Notes: a model not told the origin generated them from the letters alone. A stretch of DNA of 64,000 bases from Sinorhizobium kostiense (GCF_017874595.1 NZ_JAGILA010000001.1:558001-622000); one strand, 5' to 3'. Positions 34,445 to 44,528 are shown, counted from the stretch's first letter. Made by a program: numbers and translations.

Positions 34445-35251
34445 CTAGCCGGTACGGCGTCTGAGATATCGGATTTCCGCGTCGGTCAGCGGGCGGCTTG
34501 CTCCCTTCGGCAAATCGCCGAGGACGATCTCGCCAATCGAGACGCGCAAGAGGCGCAGGCATTCGAAGCCGAGTGCGTCGAGCATGCGGCGGATCTGTCG
34601 GTTGCGTCCTTCCTGCAGCTCGACCTCGATCCAGCTGTTGCGATCGCCGCTCCTCAAGGGCCGGACCCGTGCGGCTCTCAGCAATTCGCCAGCCTCGAAC
34701 ACGCCTTCGGTCATGGCCTTCGCCGAGACCTCGTCGAACTGGCCGCCCACCTGCACGTGGTACACCTTGCCGAGATGGGTCTCGGGGTCGAGCAGGCGCT
34801 GCGCAAGAACCGTGTCGTTGGTGAAGAGGAGAAGCCCCTCGCTCGCCTTGTCGAGTCGGCCAACCGGGGAGAGGAAGCGAGCATCGATCGCGCCGAGACA
34901 GTCGTATACGGTCGGCCGTCCCTCCGGATCGTCCCGCGTCGTCACGACCCCGCGCGGCTTGTTCAGCATCAGATAGATCTTCGCCTCAGCCGCGATTGCG
35001 ACGCCGTCGACGGCGATCCTGTCTTTCTCGATGTCCACCCAATCGGAAAGATCGGTCGTCTTGCGCCCGCCGACGCTGACGCGGCCCTCGACGATCAGCC
35101 TTTCGGCCTGCGTGCGGGAGCAATAGCCGAGCTTCGACAGCGCGCGCGCAAGCGTCACGCGCTTGCCGGTCCGAGCGCCATCCTGCGCCTTCGGATCTCG
35201 TTTAGTTGGTTTTGGGCGCCGCTCTTTCAACCGCTCAGTCTCAGCAAGCAT
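34445..35251 (-). CDS. rRNA pseudouridine synthase, RsuA/RluB family
   Basis: A 268-residue enzyme started at the ATG at 35251 (the longer frame would use a GTG at 35272). A basic tail is followed by an S4 RNA-binding domain (about 30-75; LARALSKLGYCSRTQAERLI), then the synthase domain, with GRLDKASEGLLLFTND (about 125-140) carrying the catalytic aspartate, and the C-terminal EGRNRQIRRMLDALG. The family converts specific uridines of 16S or 23S rRNA. Which site is modified cannot be told. A translation-related enzyme on a secondary replicon may be a paralogue of a chromosomal one. Confidence 0.88.
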   Translation of the reverse strand: MLAETERLKERRPKPTKRDPKAQDGARTGKRVTLARALSKLGYCSRTQAERLIVEGRVSVGGRKTTDLSDWVDIEKDRIAVDGVAIAAEAKIYLMLNKPRGVVTTRDDPEGRPTVYDCLGAIDARFLSPVGRLDKASEGLLLFTNDTVLAQRLLDPETHLGKVYHVQVGGQFDEVSAKAMTEGVFEAGELLRAARVRPLRSGDRNSWIEVELQEGRNRQIRRMLDALGFECLRLLRVSIGEIVLGDLPKGASRPLTDAEIRYLRRRTG

Positions 35252-35578
35252 GCATAGTCGTCCCTCTGGCACAATCCGCGGCGGCGGACCAGAGATGAAT
35301 CGCGCCGATGCATCTGAAAAAGCGCCGTCTCCAATCGAATGGGCCGGAAGTCACTGAAAGGCGCGTCTCCGGTCGTTTTGCCCAGAGGCTCGCAGCGACA
35401 GCCGCGCCCCGGAAAAGCCGCTGAGGAATCTCGCAACGCCGGCGGGTGTCCAGGTCGAGAGCGCCCGTGAGCCGAAGTCGAGACAGCTCAGTATCTGCGG
35501 CCGCATTGGGGAAGCGTTCCAATTTTACAACCGGCAAAGTATAGTTCGCCTGCAGATCGTATCGCGAAGGGGGCGCGA
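35252..35578. other. Gene-free divergent promoter region
   Basis: About 330 bases between the divergent pseudouridine synthase and AraC-type genes. The short frames here have no ribosome sites or family resemblance. I recognise no repeat; the promoters of both genes are presumably here. Confidence 0.4.
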
Positions 35579-36484
35579 ATGAGTGGAAAGCTTGGGCAGC
35601 GCCTGGGTCGCTTCGTGGGGCTGGAGGAGCCGCGCACTCTCTCCACCCGCTACATACAAGTGGCGGAAATACTAGGCAGCCGGCTACGCTGGGACGAAGC
35701 CGAGTGCGCGACTCCGGTACGGATGGATACGAGCGACGGCTATCTGCTTTGCCTCCAGCGGCGCGACTTGCAAGCCATCCCTTATTGGGTGAACGGCAAG
35801 CCTGTCGCCATGATGCCGCTTAATCGCGGGCAGTTTCTCTTTCTCGATCTGAACGAGGAGCATGCCTCATTGACGCGGGGCCCTGTGGACTGCGTTTCGA
35901 TGTACACACCGCGAGATGCGGTGCAGCAGTTTGAGCAGGAGCACGACCTGAAACCCGTCGGATCGCTCAGAACGGCAAATGGCGTGGCATTCAGCGATCA
36001 CATCATCAGAAGTCTTGGGGAAGCCCTGGTTCCTGCATTCGAGCGCCCGGAAGCCGCCAGCGGCCTTTTTGTCGACTATGTCGCTCTGGCGCTGCTCACG
36101 CATCTCACGACCTTCTACGCAGATAAGCCCGCCGTCGTTCGCCCGGTGGCGGGAGGGTTGGCTCCGTGGCAGGAACGGCGGGCGAAGGAGATGCTGCTAG
36201 CTAATATGGACGGAAAGACGGGGCTCGATGAACTTGCCCGCGCCTGTCGGCTCTCACGCAGCCATTTCGCCCGCGCTTTCAAGGTGACGACCGGAACCTC
36301 TCCTCTGCGGTGGCTGCTCGCCAGGCGCCTGGAGCGCGCGCAGGAGCTGCTCCTGAATTCCAATCTGCCAATCGACCAGATCGCAAGTCACTGCGGCTTT
36401 TCGGATCAAAGCCATCTCACCCGAAGCTTCCTCAGCGCCATGAATGTGACGCCCGGCCAGTGGCGGCGCCTGCGTCGCTCCTAG
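35579..36484 (+). CDS. AraC-family transcriptional regulator
   Basis: A 301-residue protein. The C-terminal ~100 residues are a double helix-turn-helix of the AraC type: GKTGLDELARACRLSRSHFARAFK (about 212-235) and NLPIDQIASHCGFSDQSHLTRSF (about 262-284), ending TPGQWRRLRRS. The N-terminal ~180 residues should be a ligand or dimer domain with no named match. GAAGGGGG precedes the ATG. It is transcribed toward the paoABC-like operon 280 bases downstream and is the likely regulator of it, though that is inferred from position. Confidence 0.88.
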   Translation: MSGKLGQRLGRFVGLEEPRTLSTRYIQVAEILGSRLRWDEAECATPVRMDTSDGYLLCLQRRDLQAIPYWVNGKPVAMMPLNRGQFLFLDLNEEHASLTRGPVDCVSMYTPRDAVQQFEQEHDLKPVGSLRTANGVAFSDHIIRSLGEALVPAFERPEAASGLFVDYVALALLTHLTTFYADKPAVVRPVAGGLAPWQERRAKEMLLANMDGKTGLDELARACRLSRSHFARAFKVTTGTSPLRWLLARRLERAQELLLNSNLPIDQIASHCGFSDQSHLTRSFLSAMNVTPGQWRRLRRS

Positions 36485-36638
36485 ACGCCATTGAACTCAA
36501 GTTCTCTTGCAAGATCGGCGGCGTCCGTCGCAGCTTGAGGACAGCACTCTCGTACAAAAAACGGCACTCTGATCACTGGCGGTCAGACGAAGAACGGTTA
36601 GCGTTCCATCTCGGAAGCCAAGGACGCTCGCCGGCAGA

Positions 36639-36708
36639 GCGCCACGGCTTCATCAGACGCATGAATCTCACCGTAATGCTTTGAATTACTACATGGCTTA
36701 GTCCTTAC
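36639..36708. repeat. Degenerate RIME-type fragment
   Basis: GCGCCACGGCTTCATCAGACGC, then CTTTGAATTACTACATGGCTTAGTCCTTA, resembles a decayed reversed element (compare 28361-28466). Weak match. Confidence 0.4.
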
Positions 36709-36761
36709 ACGGCTCCGACCCTCAGCTGCAATGCAGGAAGGTGCCGCCTACGGAGGATCCG

Positions 36762-37385
36762 ATGACTGACCGAGAGCATATTGCAGGAAGTTCGCATCCC
36801 CTCCCGCCCTCGGCGATCTCACGCCGGACGGTCCTTCAATTGGCCGGAGGCAGCGCTTCATTCGCTGTAATCCCCGGCGTTTCCGCTCAGCCGGCCCCCG
36901 CGCCGGGCGATCCGGGAAAGGTGCTGCAGCGGGTGCGGCTCATCGTCAATGGGGAGGCGCGGGAACTCGAGCTCGATCCGCGCCAATCGCTGCTCGACCT
37001 CTTGCGGGAAACACTTGATCTCACCGGCACCAAGAAGGGATGCAATCAGGGCGCCTGCGGCGCCTGCACCGTCCTTCTCAACGGCCGTCGCGTCGTCTCC
37101 TGCCTGACCCTGGCCGCGATGCATGATGGGGCCGAGATCGTCACCATCGAAGGCTTGGCAGAAGGAGAGGAACTCCACCCCCTCCAGTCGGCCTTCATCG
37201 AGCACGAGGGCCTGCAATGCGGCTTCTGCACCCCCGGACAGATCATGTCCGGCGTGGCCTGCATCGCGGAGGGGCACGCGGGTTCGCCCGAAGAAATCCA
37301 ATTTTGGATGAGCGGCAACATCTGCCGTTGCGGCGCCTATCCTGGCATCGTCGCGGCGATGGCGGAGGCCGCCGGGGCGGGATGA
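36762..37385 (+). CDS. paoA: Aldehyde oxidoreductase 2Fe-2S subunit (PaoA-like)
   Basis: A 207-residue subunit starting at the ATG at 36762 behind GGAGG. Residues about 17-42 form a twin-arginine signal (SRRTVLQLAGGSASFAVIPG). The first [2Fe-2S] domain has GCNQGACGACTVLLNGRRVVSC (start about 98; ligands Cys99, Cys104, Cys107 and the later Cys), and the second has CGFCTPGQIM and CRCGAYPGI. It passes electrons from the molybdenum subunit to FAD. The gene is the first of three in the order small, FAD and molybdenum subunit, as in E. coli paoABC, whose enzyme is periplasmic and oxidises aromatic aldehydes. Confidence 0.92.
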   Translation: MTDREHIAGSSHPLPPSAISRRTVLQLAGGSASFAVIPGVSAQPAPAPGDPGKVLQRVRLIVNGEARELELDPRQSLLDLLRETLDLTGTKKGCNQGACGACTVLLNGRRVVSCLTLAAMHDGAEIVTIEGLAEGEELHPLQSAFIEHEGLQCGFCTPGQIMSGVACIAEGHAGSPEEIQFWMSGNICRCGAYPGIVAAMAEAAGAG

Positions 37386-37448
37386 GGAAGAATGTGCGGT
37401 TTTCTGCGCGCACCCGCTCACACTCATTGTCCAGGAGGAGGTAACCCC

Positions 37449-38426
37449 ATGCTTCCCTTCGTTCTCGAAAAAGCAAAGACCGCCGAAGAGGCGATTGCGG
37501 CCGCGGCTGCGGGTGCGCGCTTCATCGCCGGCGGCACGACGCTCGTTGATCTCATGCGCGAAGAGGTGGAGCGGCCGGAGCGGCTCGTCGACATCAACGC
37601 GCTGCCGCTGGCCGACATCCGCGTCGAGGGTGACGTGCTCGTTCTCGGCGCGCTCGCGCGGATGTCCGATGTCGCGGCTCATCCCGACGTGCAGCGCATC
37701 CAGCCGCTGATCGCCGAGAGCCTGATTGAGGGTGCCTCGCCGCAGCTCAGGAACATGGCCACGATCGGCGGCAACCTGCTGCAGCGCGTCCGATGTCCCT
37801 ATTTCCGTATGCTCGACGCTCCCTGCAACAAGCACGAGCCGGGATCGGGCTGCGCGGCCATAGACGGCCTCCATGCCGGCCATGCCATCCTCGGCACGAG
37901 CAATCATTGCATTGCGACGCATCCGTCGGACCTCGCGGTCGCGCTCGTCGCCCTCGACGCGACGATGCGGGTGAGTGGTCCGCAAGGCGAACGCAGTTTC
38001 GCGGTGGACGATCTCTTCCGGTTGCCGGGCGATACGCCCCACCTCGAGCACACGCTCTTGCCCGGCGAGCTTATCATGGAGGTGCGCGTTCCGGCCGGGG
38101 GCTCTAGCCGGCGCGCCCGCTACTTGAAGGTGCGCGACCGCGCGTCTTACGAATTTGCGCTCGTCTCCGTGGCGGCGGCGCTCTCGATGGAAGGGCGAGT
38201 GATCCGTCAGGCGCGACTGGCCGCCGGTGGCGTCGGGACGCGACCCTGGCGGCTGCGTCCCGTCGAGGAGGCCTTGATCGGCAAGGCGCCGGATCGCCAG
38301 GTCTTCGAAGCGGCCGCCCAACTGGCGGTGCGCGAGGCTCGACCGCTGCCGCACAATCACTACAAGCTCGAGCTCCTGCCCCGGACGATCGTCCGCGCGC
38401 TTGAAATGACGGGAGAGGTCGCATGA
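37449..38426 (+). CDS. paoB: Aldehyde oxidoreductase FAD-binding subunit (PaoB-like)
   Basis: A 325-residue subunit starting at the ATG at 37449, after AGGAGGAGG. The FAD-binding domain includes ARFIAGGTTLVDLMREEVE (about 23-41) and NMATIGGNLLQRVRCPYF (about 100-117). Cysteines in RCPYFRMLDAPC, EPGSGCAA and SNHCIATHPSD match the extra [4Fe-4S] cluster that PaoB carries beyond ordinary FAD subunits. It links the 2Fe-2S and molybdenum subunits. The final bases overlap the start of the next gene by four (ATGA). Confidence 0.92.
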   Translation: MLPFVLEKAKTAEEAIAAAAAGARFIAGGTTLVDLMREEVERPERLVDINALPLADIRVEGDVLVLGALARMSDVAAHPDVQRIQPLIAESLIEGASPQLRNMATIGGNLLQRVRCPYFRMLDAPCNKHEPGSGCAAIDGLHAGHAILGTSNHCIATHPSDLAVALVALDATMRVSGPQGERSFAVDDLFRLPGDTPHLEHTLLPGELIMEVRVPAGGSSRRARYLKVRDRASYEFALVSVAAALSMEGRVIRQARLAAGGVGTRPWRLRPVEEALIGKAPDRQVFEAAAQLAVREARPLPHNHYKLELLPRTIVRALEMTGEVA

Positions 38427-40657
38427 CGACAGGTGTGATCGGAAAACCGCTGCCCCGGGTCGATGGCCGCGCCAAGGTGAGCGGCAGCGCGCGTTACGCT
38501 GCCGATTTCAACCAACCGGGCCAGGTCTACGCGGTGATCGTCAGCGCTACGGTCGGTCTTGGCCGTGTGACCGACATCGACAGTACGGCGATTGAAGTGA
38601 TGCCCGGCATCATCGCCGTCATCACGCACCGCAATGCGCCGCGCCTGGCCTACGACGAGCACAAGAGTTACATCGATCCCGCAGTCGGGGAGAGGCTGCA
38701 TGTGCTGCAAGACGACCGCGTGCGGTTTTATGGTCAGCCGGTGGCGATCGTCGTCGCCGACACGTTGGACCGAGCCGAGCGCGCCGCGGCGGCGCTGAAC
38801 ATCGCCTATGAGGCGGAGAGACCGATCGTCGATCCATTGGAACGGAACGTTGAGCCGATCGTGCCGGAAGCCGCCACGCGGGAGGGCTCCTGGGTCCATG
38901 CAGATAGTTCTCGCGGCGATCCCGACGGGGCGCTCGCGAGCGCGCCGGCCAAGCTCGACGAGGCGTATGATATCGCGCGAGAAAACCACAATCCGATGGA
39001 GCCGCACGCGACGGTCGCGGCCTGGGCCGGCGATCGCCTGACGCTCTGGAGCAAGAGCCAGTTCGTGGTTAACGAACAGGCGGAGATCGCCGCGATATTC
39101 GGCATTCCCGTCGCGAACGTGCAGGTGATCTGCCCCTTCATCGGCGGCGCGTTCGGCACGTCGCTCAGGACATGGCCGCATGTGACGCTCGCGGCCATGG
39201 CGGCGCGTCAGGTCGGGCGGGCGGTCAAGCTCGTGCTCACGCGCAAGCAGATGTTCTTCACCACCGGCCATCGACCACGCACCCTGCAGCGCGTCGCTCT
39301 CGGCGCTGCGCCCGACGGCAAGCTCGTAAGCCTCATCCATGAGGGTTCGGGCGAAACCAGCCGTTACGAAGAGTTCATCGAAGCCCTAACCAACGCCAGC
39401 GGCTACATGTATTCCTGCCCGAACGTGCGTACGGAATACCGGCTGCGGCCGCTCGATATCGGCACGCCGAACCACATGCGTGGTCCGGGCGAGGCAAGCG
39501 GCATCTTCGCTCTTGAATGCGCCATGGACGAACTCGCCTACGCGCTCGCAATCGATCCGGTCGAATTGCGGCGGCGAAACGAGCCTGCAATCGACGAGGC
39601 CGAAAACAAGCCTTTCTCCAGCCGCTCGCTGATGAAATGCTACGATGTAGGCTCCGATCGCTTCGGTTGGGCGAACAGGACCTACGAGCCGCGTTCCATG
39701 CGCGACGGGCGGCTCCTGATCGGCATGGGAGTCGCATCGGCGAGCTATCCGGCCTACCAAGCGCCCGCGAGCGCGCGAGTACGCCTTCGCGCCGACGGGA
39801 GCGCGGAAGTCGAGGTCGCGGCAAGCGACATGGGGCCGGGAACCTATACGTCGATGACCCAGGTCGCAGCCGAAATGCTTGGCTTGACCTTGGAGCAGGT
39901 CCACTTCCGCCTCGGCCGCTCCGACTATCCCCCGGCGCCTTCCCATGGCGGCTCCTGGACGATGGCCTCGGTCGGTTCCGCAATCCGTGCCGCCTGTCTT
40001 GCGGTCAAGACGGAAGCGGCACGGCGCGCCGTCGTCGACGAGCGCTCGCCCGTTTTCGGCGTGGCGCATGAGGAGGTCGAATGGGTCGACGGTCGGGCAA
40101 GGCGGCGCGGCGATGCTGCGCCGGGTCCATCCTATGGCGAGCTCGTCACGATTGCCGGAGCGCCGATCGAGGCGGAAGCCTCCTCCGGACGCGATCCCGA
40201 AATTGCCAAGCGCTATTCGATGCACGCCTTCGGAGCAGTCTTTGCCGAAGTCGCGGTCGACCCGGACGTCGGTACGATCCGGGTACGCCGTGCCGTCGGC
40301 GCCTACGGCATCGGCCGTGTCGTCAATCCGCGCCTCGCGAGAAGCCAGTGCACCGGCGGCATGATCGGCGGCATCGGCATGGCCCTGATGGAACGCACCG
40401 TCCTCGACCCGCGTGACGGGCGGCCGGTCAACGCCCACATGGCGGATTACCTTGTGCCGGTCAATCTCGATATCCCAATGCTCGAGGCGCATTTCGTCGA
40501 GGAGGTGGACCCGCATGTGAACCCGCTCGGCGTCAAGGGACTCGGCGAAATCGCCCTCGTCGGCATGGCTCCCGCCATCGCCAATGCGGTCTTCCATGCG
40601 ACCGGCAAGCGCGTGCGCACCCTGCCGATCCGGATCGAGGATGTACTGAGCGTTTGA
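38423..40657 (+). CDS. paoC: Aldehyde oxidoreductase molybdenum-binding subunit (PaoC-like)
   Basis: A 744-residue xanthine-oxidase-family large subunit. It opens with GKPLPRVDGRAKVSGSARYAAD, has CPFIGGAFGTSLRTW (about 234-248), and PNHMRGPGEASGIFALECAMDELA near 350; near the C-terminus GLGEIALVGMAPAIANAVFHATGK supplies the glutamate that acts as catalytic base in this family. It binds molybdopterin cytosine dinucleotide and oxidises aldehydes. Translation is coupled to paoB by a 4-base overlap. No PaoD/XdhC-like chaperone follows; the next gene is on the other strand. Confidence 0.93.
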   Translation: MTTGVIGKPLPRVDGRAKVSGSARYAADFNQPGQVYAVIVSATVGLGRVTDIDSTAIEVMPGIIAVITHRNAPRLAYDEHKSYIDPAVGERLHVLQDDRVRFYGQPVAIVVADTLDRAERAAAALNIAYEAERPIVDPLERNVEPIVPEAATREGSWVHADSSRGDPDGALASAPAKLDEAYDIARENHNPMEPHATVAAWAGDRLTLWSKSQFVVNEQAEIAAIFGIPVANVQVICPFIGGAFGTSLRTWPHVTLAAMAARQVGRAVKLVLTRKQMFFTTGHRPRTLQRVALGAAPDGKLVSLIHEGSGETSRYEEFIEALTNASGYMYSCPNVRTEYRLRPLDIGTPNHMRGPGEASGIFALECAMDELAYALAIDPVELRRRNEPAIDEAENKPFSSRSLMKCYDVGSDRFGWANRTYEPRSMRDGRLLIGMGVASASYPAYQAPASARVRLRADGSAEVEVAASDMGPGTYTSMTQVAAEMLGLTLEQVHFRLGRSDYPPAPSHGGSWTMASVGSAIRAACLAVKTEAARRAVVDERSPVFGVAHEEVEWVDGRARRRGDAAPGPSYGELVTIAGAPIEAEASSGRDPEIAKRYSMHAFGAVFAEVAVDPDVGTIRVRRAVGAYGIGRVVNPRLARSQCTGGMIGGIGMALMERTVLDPRDGRPVNAHMADYLVPVNLDIPMLEAHFVEEVDPHVNPLGVKGLGEIALVGMAPAIANAVFHATGKRVRTLPIRIEDVLSV

Positions 40658-40723
40658 TGCGCTCCGGCGCCGTGCCTCTCATCCTGGGCGGGTCTCGCAG
40701 ACGGCCTGGCGCCGCATTGCGCG

Positions 40724-43177
40724 TCAACGACGGAGCCGGTCGAGCGTCTGGCGCAGAGCGCTGACGGCCGCTTCACGCTCGACAGTCGACATGAGTTCGG
40801 GTTCCGCTTCGAGCTTGAGATGTGGCAGCTCGGTTCGAATTGCGTCGGAAGCATTCGTCAAATTGGACTTGAAGTCGACGACGCGGTAGGTCGCTACCGG
40901 ATATGCTATCCCCCTGACGCGGATGTGACCCATTTCCTCGCAGTGGATCAGGTCCTTCACCTGGGCATATGTCTCATAGGATATGAGCACGGATCCGGGC
41001 GTCGCCTCTCGCTCGAGACGTGCGGCAAGATTTACCGCGCCGCCGATGATCGTGTAGTCCATCCGGTCTTCGCTGCCGAAATTGCCGACCGTGCAGTAGT
41101 CGGTGTGAATCCCGATCCTTGATCGCAACGGCGTCTCAATGCCAATGCTGCGCCAGGCATCGCCGAGTTCGGCCATGCGGTTCTGCATGGCGAGCGCCAT
41201 CGAGACACAGGCGATCGCATCCTCCCTGACGCCGCGCGTCTCCGGATCGCCGAAGAACATCAGGATGGCGTCGCCGACATATTTGTCGACGGTTGCGCCG
41301 AAGGCGAGGGCGATCTTCGACATCTCGGTCAGATATTGATTGAGGAGCTGCGTCAGCTCCTCCGATTCCATCTTGTCGGTCGCTTCCGTGAAAGCGGCAA
41401 TGTCCGAAAAACAGATCGTCAGCTTCTTTCGCCGGCTTTCGATCCTGACGTCCTGCCGTCCGCTGAAGATCGAGCTGTAAACCTGCGGCGCAAGATATTT
41501 GGCGAGTTTGGCGGAGAGTGCCTCGAGCGCCGCCGTTTTCTCCGAAAGATCCTGTTCGCGGCGCTTGAGCTCGGTGATGTCCGAATAGACGGCGACGGTG
41601 CCGCCGCCTGAAATCCGCCGCTCGCTGATCTGGATCCAGCGATCAGGACCGCGCTGCTGGAGGATCGTTCCGGCCGGATTGCGGTGCGCCTCCAGCCGCT
41701 CGGCGATCCACTCCTCCTCGCGACCGACCGCATCCTCGATCAGGCCACGCCCCGCCGCGGCCCGGATGATGTCTTCGAAGCGCGTGCCGGAGACGACGGC
41801 ATCATCGATGCCAGGGTAAAGAATCTCGCGATATCGGCTATTGCAGAGGAGCAGCCGGTCTTCCCGGTCGTACAGGGCGAAGCCCTCGGAAATGCTTTCG
41901 ATCGCGTCGATCAGGCGCTGCCGGGCCTCGGCGACCTCGCGCAGGTTCTGCTCCTCGACCTCGATCGCCGTGTCGCGGAATACGCGAAGAGCCCTGGTCA
42001 TGCGGCCGATCTCATCGCGGCCAGTCTCCGGCAGTGGTACCCGAAGATTGCCTGCTGCGATCGCGAGCATGCTTTGGCTCAGTCCTTTAAGGCGGGCGAG
42101 CAGATTCCGGTCGACATAGAGCCAGACAATCAGGATCGAACTCAGCAGGCTCAGGAGTGCGGAGCCGAGCACGACTGCGGTGCCGTAGCTCCGCACCCTC
42201 GCTGCTTCGCCGCTGGCATCGACGATATCGCCTTTGGCCGCCGCCACGAGGCGGTCGACGGCAAGTGCAAGCCTGCGCGACAGCTCTTCGTTCTCCGCAA
42301 CCAGCTTCCTGCCTTCTGCGAGTGTCGCAAGTTCTTCGCCGCGGACCGCGGGGATGCTCCCGGGACCGTCGATCAGCGTGTCGAATTCGGTCACGAGCTG
42401 ACGGAAGCGCTTGCGCAATTGCTCGTCGAACTCAGGCGTTAAGGCCTCCAGTGTGCCGACCGAGCGGCGCAGCGGAAAGGAAAGTAGCGCCAGGTCGCCC
42501 GGTGTCGGTACCGCGGCAACCTGCAGCAGCGTGTCGTTGATCGCGGCGATTTCCCGCTGCGCCGTCTGCTGTGGGATATAGTCGGCGATCGCGCGCGCCA
42601 GGTCCGTCGTGGCCGCGGCTCGTGCCTCGGGCGTCACCGATTGAGCTGTCGCTGCTCGCCATTGCGGTACCTTCGAGTACATGACGAGAATACCGGGCGC
42701 GACTAGCCGCTGACTGGCATTCGTTGTCGCCGACAGGCGGCGCAACAGCTCCTCCTTGCGCGCGACCACGGCGAGCCGGTCGGTGACGAGGCCGTCAAGG
42801 GCGTTCAGGTTGCGTCTGAGGCGGACGGCCGCGTCCTCGATCTCGACGACCACCGGGTTCAGGGTCGCGCTCTTCAAGGCACCGAGGAGCTCCTCGAGGC
42901 GCTCCATCTCGTTGGTGATCGCGGCCGACACCTCCGCATGTCGAGCCTTGCTGGTCGAGGCGAGGACCGCCGGGGCAGTGGCGGCAACCCGCTCGGCATG
43001 GCGGGAAAGTTCGAGCGAGGCGAGTGCGGAGGGGACCCGGTGCTCCGTTACCCGTTCGACCACCTGGACGAGTTGCAAGAAGGCATACAACGCGCCGGCG
43101 GTGGCAAGCACCGCGAAGGCGCTGATGCCGAAGAATGCGAGCAGCAAATGGCCGCGGATGCCGAGTCGCTCAAACAT
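40724..43177 (-). CDS. Membrane class III adenylate/guanylate cyclase with HAMP and PAS domains
   Basis: An 817-residue signalling protein started at the ATG at 43177. Helix 1 is at about 11-33; a large periplasmic, mostly helical sensor region runs to helix 2 (about 335-357), followed by HAMP (about 358-410), a PAS domain (about 420-540; [21 protein letters not shown]) and the cyclase domain (about 585-770). The latter has [12 protein letters not shown] with the first metal aspartate, [15 protein letters not shown] with the second, and [11 protein letters not shown] with the transition-state Asn and Arg, so it should be active. Rhizobia have many such cyclases. It lies downstream of a LivK-like binding protein on the same strand. 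Confidence 0.92.
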   Translation of the reverse strand: MFERLGIRGHLLLAFFGISAFAVLATAGALYAFLQLVQVVERVTEHRVPSALASLELSRHAERVAATAPAVLASTSKARHAEVSAAITNEMERLEELLGALKSATLNPVVVEIEDAAVRLRRNLNALDGLVTDRLAVVARKEELLRRLSATTNASQRLVAPGILVMYSKVPQWRAATAQSVTPEARAAATTDLARAIADYIPQQTAQREIAAINDTLLQVAAVPTPGDLALLSFPLRRSVGTLEALTPEFDEQLRKRFRQLVTEFDTLIDGPGSIPAVRGEELATLAEGRKLVAENEELSRRLALAVDRLVAAAKGDIVDASGEAARVRSYGTAVVLGSALLSLLSSILIVWLYVDRNLLARLKGLSQSMLAIAAGNLRVPLPETGRDEIGRMTRALRVFRDTAIEVEEQNLREVAEARQRLIDAIESISEGFALYDREDRLLLCNSRYREILYPGIDDAVVSGTRFEDIIRAAAGRGLIEDAVGREEEWIAERLEAHRNPAGTILQQRGPDRWIQISERRISGGGTVAVYSDITELKRREQDLSEKTAALEALSAKLAKYLAPQVYSSIFSGRQDVRIESRRKKLTICFSDIAAFTEATDKMESEELTQLLNQYLTEMSKIALAFGATVDKYVGDAILMFFGDPETRGVREDAIACVSMALAMQNRMAELGDAWRSIGIETPLRSRIGIHTDYCTVGNFGSEDRMDYTIIGGAVNLAARLEREATPGSVLISYETYAQVKDLIHCEEMGHIRVRGIAYPVATYRVVDFKSNLTNASDAIRTELPHLKLEAEPELMSTVEREAAVSALRQTLDRLRR

Positions 43178-43270
43178 CGTGGCAACCCTTCGCTCCGGCC
43201 AGATCACGATGATGTCAGGTCGGATCGACTAAATCATGAACGTGATCGCTTCAAAGTTGACATCGTATGC

Positions 43271-43306
43271 AGCGGAGAACCGCGCACACTTTTCCTCACC
43301 TTGCAC
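43271..43306. repeat. Short intergenic repeat, second family, reversed
   Basis: AGCGGAGAACCGCGCACAC followed by TTTTCCTCACC is the reverse of the AGGAAAA-GTGTGCG-GTTTTCCGC element found elsewhere. It lies in the 190-base gap between the cyclase start and the binding-protein stop. Confidence 0.55.
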
Positions 43307-43368
43307 TGAAAATCGTCACCGCGGATATCTTCTCAATCGCGAGCCGCCCGGGTTGCCGCCGGGCAGAT

Positions 43369-44460
43369 CTAATCCAGCGGCACGTATTCGCCATCCTTCC
43401 AAACATACCACACCCAGCCCTGGACGGTGAGATCGCCCTTCTCGTCGAAGTCGATCCGCCCCAGCACCGTGTCGAACTGATATTTTCGCAGCGCCGCTAT
43501 GACTTCCTCGGGCTCCAGCGATCCGGCCTTTGCAACCGCTTGCGCCCATACCTCGCCAGCGCCGTAGCTGTGCAGGGTCCAGGAGTCCGGCTCGAAATTT
43601 TCCGCCCGGAAGCGCTTGACGACCTCAGCCGCTTCAGGATTTCGACGCGGGTCGGCGACGAAGGTGAAGAGCGTCCCCTCCGCGGCCGGCCCGGCAATCA
43701 GGCCGAAGGCTTCGGTTGCCGTGTCGTCGCCCGAGATCAGTTGCACCGGATAGGCGCGATCACGCGCCGCGCGGACCATGAGTGCTGCTTCGGTATGATA
43801 GCCGCCGAGATAAAGCACGGCGATGTCCGCCGCCTGCAAGGCTGCGATCTCGGCCGAGTAGTCGTCCTTCCCGGGCGTGTAGCTTTGGTAGATTGCCTCG
43901 GTGACACCGCGTCTGTTTAACTGCTTCTTGGTCTCGTCGGCCAGCCCCTTGCCATAGGTCGTGTCGTCGTGAAAAAGCGCGATCTTCTTATCGCCCCAGT
44001 GATCGGCGAGATAATTGCCCGCCTCAAGGCCCTGGGCGTCGTCGCGACTGCATACGCGGAAGACATTGGCAAGACCCTGCTCGGTCAAGGTTGGATTCGT
44101 CGACGACGGCGAAATCTGCAGAACGCCAGCTTTCGCATATATCCTCGAAGCGGGTATCGACGCTCCGGAACAATAATGTCCGATGACGAAGACCACACCG
44201 TCCGAAATCAGCTTCTCTGCTGCGGCAATCGCCTGCTGTGGGTCGCAGAAATCGTCGGCGACGGTCAGTCGAACCTGCTGCCCGAGCACGCCGCCGGCGG
44301 CATTGATGTGTGCAACGGCCATTTCGGCTCCGCGCTTCAACTGGTTGCCGGTCCAGGCGAGCTTGCCGGTCATCGGGCCTGCGACCCCGATCAGAACCTC
44401 CCCCTGGGCCGGGAAAGCCAGCGCAAGTGCAAGAGCAACGGCTGCGAACAGACGGCGCAT
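43369..44460 (-). CDS. LivK-like periplasmic binding protein
   Basis: A 363-residue branched-chain amino-acid-type solute-binding protein. Residues 1-20 form a signal peptide (ending AQG-EV). The mature part opens VLIGVAGPMTGKLAWTGNQ and contains GHYCSGASIPASRIYAKAGV (about 92-111) and GKDDYSAEIAALQAADIAVLYLGGYHTE, as in LivK/LivJ. No Liv permease or ATPase lies nearby. The following gene on the same strand is a cyclase with a big periplasmic domain, so it may serve as a sensor's ligand carrier rather than a transporter part; a separate transporter elsewhere is equally possible. Confidence 0.88.
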   Translation of the reverse strand: MRRLFAAVALALALAFPAQGEVLIGVAGPMTGKLAWTGNQLKRGAEMAVAHINAAGGVLGQQVRLTVADDFCDPQQAIAAAEKLISDGVVFVIGHYCSGASIPASRIYAKAGVLQISPSSTNPTLTEQGLANVFRVCSRDDAQGLEAGNYLADHWGDKKIALFHDDTTYGKGLADETKKQLNRRGVTEAIYQSYTPGKDDYSAEIAALQAADIAVLYLGGYHTEAALMVRAARDRAYPVQLISGDDTATEAFGLIAGPAAEGTLFTFVADPRRNPEAAEVVKRFRAENFEPDSWTLHSYGAGEVWAQAVAKAGSLEPEEVIAALRKYQFDTVLGRIDFDEKGDLTVQGWVWYVWKDGEYVPLD

Positions 44461-44475
44461 CGAGGCACCCTCCCC

Positions 44476-44528
44476 AGCGCGGAATGAGGAAACCGCGGGC
44501 GGTTCTCCGCCCGCGTCCCGCGCAAGCT
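44476..44528. repeat. Short intergenic repeat, second family
   Basis: GCGCGGAATGAGGAAACCGC, then GGGCGGTTCTCCGCCCGCGT and CCCGCGC. Same family as the copies at 18520 and 28631; it lies just upstream of the LivK-like gene and may overlap its promoter. Confidence 0.6.

Noticed and set aside
36858-38360. 500-codon open frame on the minus strand across paoA and paoB
   Set aside because: Shadow of two genes with clear cofactor-binding motifs.
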